Part shown: positions 6,100 through 8,172 of the stretch, one piece after another
How the letters are laid out: each line of letters starts with the position of its first letter
How positions within the stretch are numbered: position 1 is the stretch's first letter
From: Bradyrhizobiaceae bacterium
Lineage (GTDB): Bacteria > Pseudomonadota > Alphaproteobacteria > Rhizobiales > Xanthobacteraceae
NCBI GenBank assembly: GCA_016793685.1
Contig: JAEULX010000041.1
Span: 1-8,172 of the forward strand
Direction: 5' to 3'
DNA: 8,172 nt
Translations under genes and position numbers: made by a program
The notes under the pieces: model-generated
Databases searched by the model: none
What the model was told of the DNA's origin: nothing
What the model saw: only the letters and a program-made list of their open reading frames with translations

Positions 6100-7073
6100 G
6101 CCTTGCCCGAAATTCTGCGTTGCGTGAGGGTCAGAAGGCCGATGCCGGCGATATTGACCAACAAGGTGATGGCGAGGAGCACGAGGGCGGCATACATCAG
6201 AGCCTCGACCTCCGCCGGACCCGCCTCGGGGAAATGGGAGGCGAGCAACGCCGCGAGCGTTTCGGCCGGCGCGAACAGCGACAGCGTGACCTGATTGGAA
6301 TTGCCGATCAGCATCGCGAGCGCCATCGTCTCGCCGAGCGCGCGGCCGAAACCGAGCACCATGGCGCTGAAGATGCCGCCCGCGGCGGTCGGCACCATCA
6401 CCTTGAGGATCACCTCCCAGCGCGTGGCTCCCATTCCGAACGCCGCTTCCTTGGTGCGGTAGGGAACGGCGCTGAGAGCGTCCTGCGAGATGGCGGCGAC
6501 GGTGGGCAGGACCATGATCGCCAGCACGATCGCGGCCGGAAGCAGCCCGGGGCCGCTCAACGAGGTGCTGAAGAACGGGATGAAGCCGAGAGTCTCATTG
6601 AGCCAGTTCGCGGCGGGCCGAATGGTCGGAATGACGACGAAAATTCCCCACAGGCCGAACACCACGCTCGGGATCGCGGCGAGCATCTCGCATATCAGGC
6701 GGAACACGAAGGCAAGCCGCTTGTGCAGGAAGCCCTGCGTCAGGAAAATCGCGACGGTGAGCCCGAAAAAGCCGCCGATCAGCAGGGCGAGCAGCGAGCT
6801 GTACAGGGTGCCCCAGATGCCGGGGAGGATTCCGAATTTCTGTTCCTGCACGTTCCAGGTCGTGCTGACCAGAAAATCGACATGATACTTGCCGATGGCC
6901 GGCAGCGCCTGTCCGCCGATTTTCCAGACGATATAGGCCACGAGCACGATCAGAATACAGGCGGCCGCGATTGCGAGGGAGCGGAAGGCGCGGTCGACGA
7001 GGTATTCCCCGCCGCCCGGAGCCTGACTGACGGCGTCCGGGGACGCAGCGAGTGCGAACGGATGACTTGACAT
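6096..7073 (-). CDS. pstC: Phosphate ABC transporter permease PstC
   Basis: This inner-membrane permease, partner of PstA, has 325 residues from the ATG at 7073; an in-frame GTG at 7103 would add ten. Neither start has a strong ribosome binding site, and I prefer ATG with MSSHPFALAA. A hydrophobic segment near residues 33-50 is followed by a periplasmic region with TTWNVQEQKFGILPGIWGTL, which is characteristic of PstC, and then by about five more membrane segments. The EAA loop that contacts PstB reads EAAFGMGATRWEVILKVMVP (209-228). GRALGETMALAMLIGNS is another family signature. It lies 70 bases after pstS, with a hairpin in the gap, and overlaps pstA by four bases. Confidence 0.95.
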   Translation of the reverse strand: MSSHPFALAASPDAVSQAPGGGEYLVDRAFRSLAIAAACILIVLVAYIVWKIGGQALPAIGKYHVDFLVSTTWNVQEQKFGILPGIWGTLYSSLLALLIGGFFGLTVAIFLTQGFLHKRLAFVFRLICEMLAAIPSVVFGLWGIFVVIPTIRPAANWLNETLGFIPFFSTSLSGPGLLPAAIVLAIMVLPTVAAISQDALSAVPYRTKEAAFGMGATRWEVILKVMVPTAAGGIFSAMVLGFGRALGETMALAMLIGNSNQVTLSLFAPAETLAALLASHFPEAGPAEVEALMYAALVLLAITLLVNIAGIGLLTLTQRRISGKA

Positions 7074-7110
7074 CAAATTGCCCGAAGAGTCGGCCTCACG
7101 CACACGGCGT

Positions 7111-7140
7111 CAGGCGCATGGTCCGCTAGGTTTCCGCCTG
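7111..7140 (-). promoter_or_regulatory. Stem-loop between pstS and pstC
   Basis: CAGGCG (7111-7116) and CGCCTG (7135-7140) pair across an 18-base loop, starting three bases after the pstS stop codon. Hairpins just after the binding-protein gene are well known in ABC importer operons, where they slow 3' decay or cause partial termination so that more binding protein than permease is made. There is no T tract, so stabilisation is likelier than termination. Confidence 0.35.
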
Positions 7141-7143
7141 GCT

Positions 7144-8172
7144 TCATTTGATCTCGGCGGCAGCCGCCTTGACCTTCTCGATGACAGCGGCGGGGAGCGG
7201 GATGTAGCCCATGCTGTCGGCGATGGCCTGACCCTTGGTCACGCTATACTCGACCAGCTTGCGCAGCGTCTCCGCCTTCTTGTCGTCCTGGTCCTTGTAG
7301 AACAAGAGCCAAGTGAAGGATGCGATCGGGTAGGCGTCCGCTCCCTCCGGATCGTCGATCCAGCCGCGCAGATCGGGCCCGAGCTTGGCCGCGGCGAGCG
7401 CCGCCGCCCCGGACTTCGCGCCCGGCTCGACATACTCGCCTGCCTTGTTCTGCAAGAGCGCCGCATTGGTCTTGGTCAGCTTGGCGTAGCCGTACTCGAT
7501 ATAGCCAAGGGCGCCCGGGGTTTGTTTGATTGTCGCGGTGACGCCGTCATTCTTGGGGGCGCCGACGATCTTGTCGCTCTTCGGCCATTCGACCGTGGTG
7601 CCGAACCCGACCGCCTTGGCGAATTCCGGACTGATTGCGGAGAGATGTTTGGTGAACACGAAACTCGTCCCGCTCGCGTCGGAGCGGCGAACCACGGTGA
7701 TGGGAAGGTCCGGCAGCTTCAGATTCGGGTTTGCCGCTGCGATCTTCGGATCGTTCCAGCGCGTGATCTTGCCGAGGAAAATCTCCGGATAGACGTCGCG
7801 CGGCAGTTTCAGGCCGGCGGGGTTGCCCGGCAGGTTGTAGGCGAGGACGATTTCCCCGGCGGTAATCGGGATCAGCACGACGCCGCCTTCGACCTTGGCG
7901 ATTTCTGCGTCGGTCATCGCCGCGTCGCTGCCGGCGAAGTCCACCGTGTGATTAATGAAATCCTGGATGCCGGCGCCGCTGCCCTTGGCTTGGTAATCGA
8001 CGATGACGCCGGGGGTGTCTTTGCTGAACTGCTTGAACCAGGCCGAGTAGATCGGGAAGGGGAAACTCGCGCCGGACCCGATCAGCCGCTGGTCCTGGGC
8101 GCGCGCATCTTGCGCAGCGACTGCGAGCAGAGTGACGGCCGAGCAGATCGCGGCAAGGAATGGCGCGCGAGC
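7144..8172 (-). CDS. pstS: Phosphate-binding protein PstS, 5' end missing
   Basis: This is the first gene of the phosphate importer, truncated by the right edge. The frame stays open to 8172 and gives 342 residues. The first visible residues are the end of a signal peptide (ARAPFLAAICSAVTLLAVAA, then QDARA with a likely cut before QDQ), so only a few N-terminal codons are missing. Phosphate-site motifs in order are GSGASFPFPIY, KGSGAGI, DFAGSD and RRSDASGTSFVF. Ser replaces the Thr of the first motif in the second PstS of this operon. LPRDVYPEIFLGKITRWNDP and GALGYIEYGYAK also mark the family. A GTG at 7944 could be mistaken for a start but lies inside the conserved DFAGSD block. Any promoter or Pho box lies beyond the window. 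Confidence 0.95.
   Translation of the reverse strand, partial: ARAPFLAAICSAVTLLAVAAQDARAQDQRLIGSGASFPFPIYSAWFKQFSKDTPGVIVDYQAKGSGAGIQDFINHTVDFAGSDAAMTDAEIAKVEGGVVLIPITAGEIVLAYNLPGNPAGLKLPRDVYPEIFLGKITRWNDPKIAAANPNLKLPDLPITVVRRSDASGTSFVFTKHLSAISPEFAKAVGFGTTVEWPKSDKIVGAPKNDGVTATIKQTPGALGYIEYGYAKLTKTNAALLQNKAGEYVEPGAKSGAAALAAAKLGPDLRGWIDDPEGADAYPIASFTWLLFYKDQDDKKAETLRKLVEYSVTKGQAIADSMGYIPLPAAVIEKVKAAAAEIK

Noticed and set aside
3373..6294. 973-codon open frame on the plus strand
   Set aside because: It lies entirely antisense to pstS, pstB, pstA and part of pstC, which have intact family motifs. Its product is rich in Arg, Asp, Gly and His with no recognisable domain, typical of antisense frames in GC-rich genes.
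7144..7944. GTG 7944 as the start of the first pstS
   Set aside because: The conserved phosphate-site motifs and a signal peptide continue in frame upstream to the window edge.
1..8172. CRISPR array, tRNA, rRNA, insertion sequence or prophage
   Set aside because: No regularly spaced direct repeats, no cloverleaf-like or ribosomal sequence, and no transposase or integrase frame was seen.

Overview
The window looks like chromosomal DNA of an alphaproteobacterium, most likely of the Rhizobiales (Bradyrhizobium/Rhodopseudomonas-like). The grounds are the GC-rich coding sequence with long antisense open frames, an HWE-family histidine kinase (a family common in that group), and an intergenic palindromic repeat that resembles, from memory, a dispersed repeat of those genomes. 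No database search was possible, so the taxon is an inference.

Left part (1-760). Positions 1-350 hold no convincing gene but contain an unusual run of inverted repeats: a nested dyad at 64-134 and short hairpins at 180-192/188-200, 210-232, 240-255, 258-270 and 300-318. A small, probably real 65-residue gene lies on the minus strand (351-548). Positions 549-760 are the divergent upstream region between it and the kinase and contain an imperfect dyad and a weak promoter-like match.

Middle part (761-2560). On the plus strand lie a soluble PAS-HWE sensor histidine kinase (761-1804) and a PaaI-type hotdog thioesterase (1936-2409). The thioesterase stop codon lies in the first bases of the intergenic palindromic repeat (2407-2502), which separates it from the convergent minus-strand operon.

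Right part (2561-8172). A minus-strand operon reads, in transcription order: pstS (5' end beyond the right edge), pstC, pstA, pstB, a second divergent pstS, and a Fic-like gene. PstS binds phosphate in the periplasm, PstC and PstA form the membrane channel and PstB is the ATPase, so together they form a high-affinity phosphate ABC importer. Two features are unusual. A second phosphate-binding protein takes the place after pstB where phoU is commonly found, and the operon ends in a Fic-fold protein whose catalytic-motif histidine appears to be replaced by glutamate. No phoU, phoB or phoR is present within the window.

The most noteworthy items are the degenerate Fic protein tied to the phosphate operon, the two PstS paralogues bracketing pstCAB, and the hairpin-rich non-coding stretch at 64-318.
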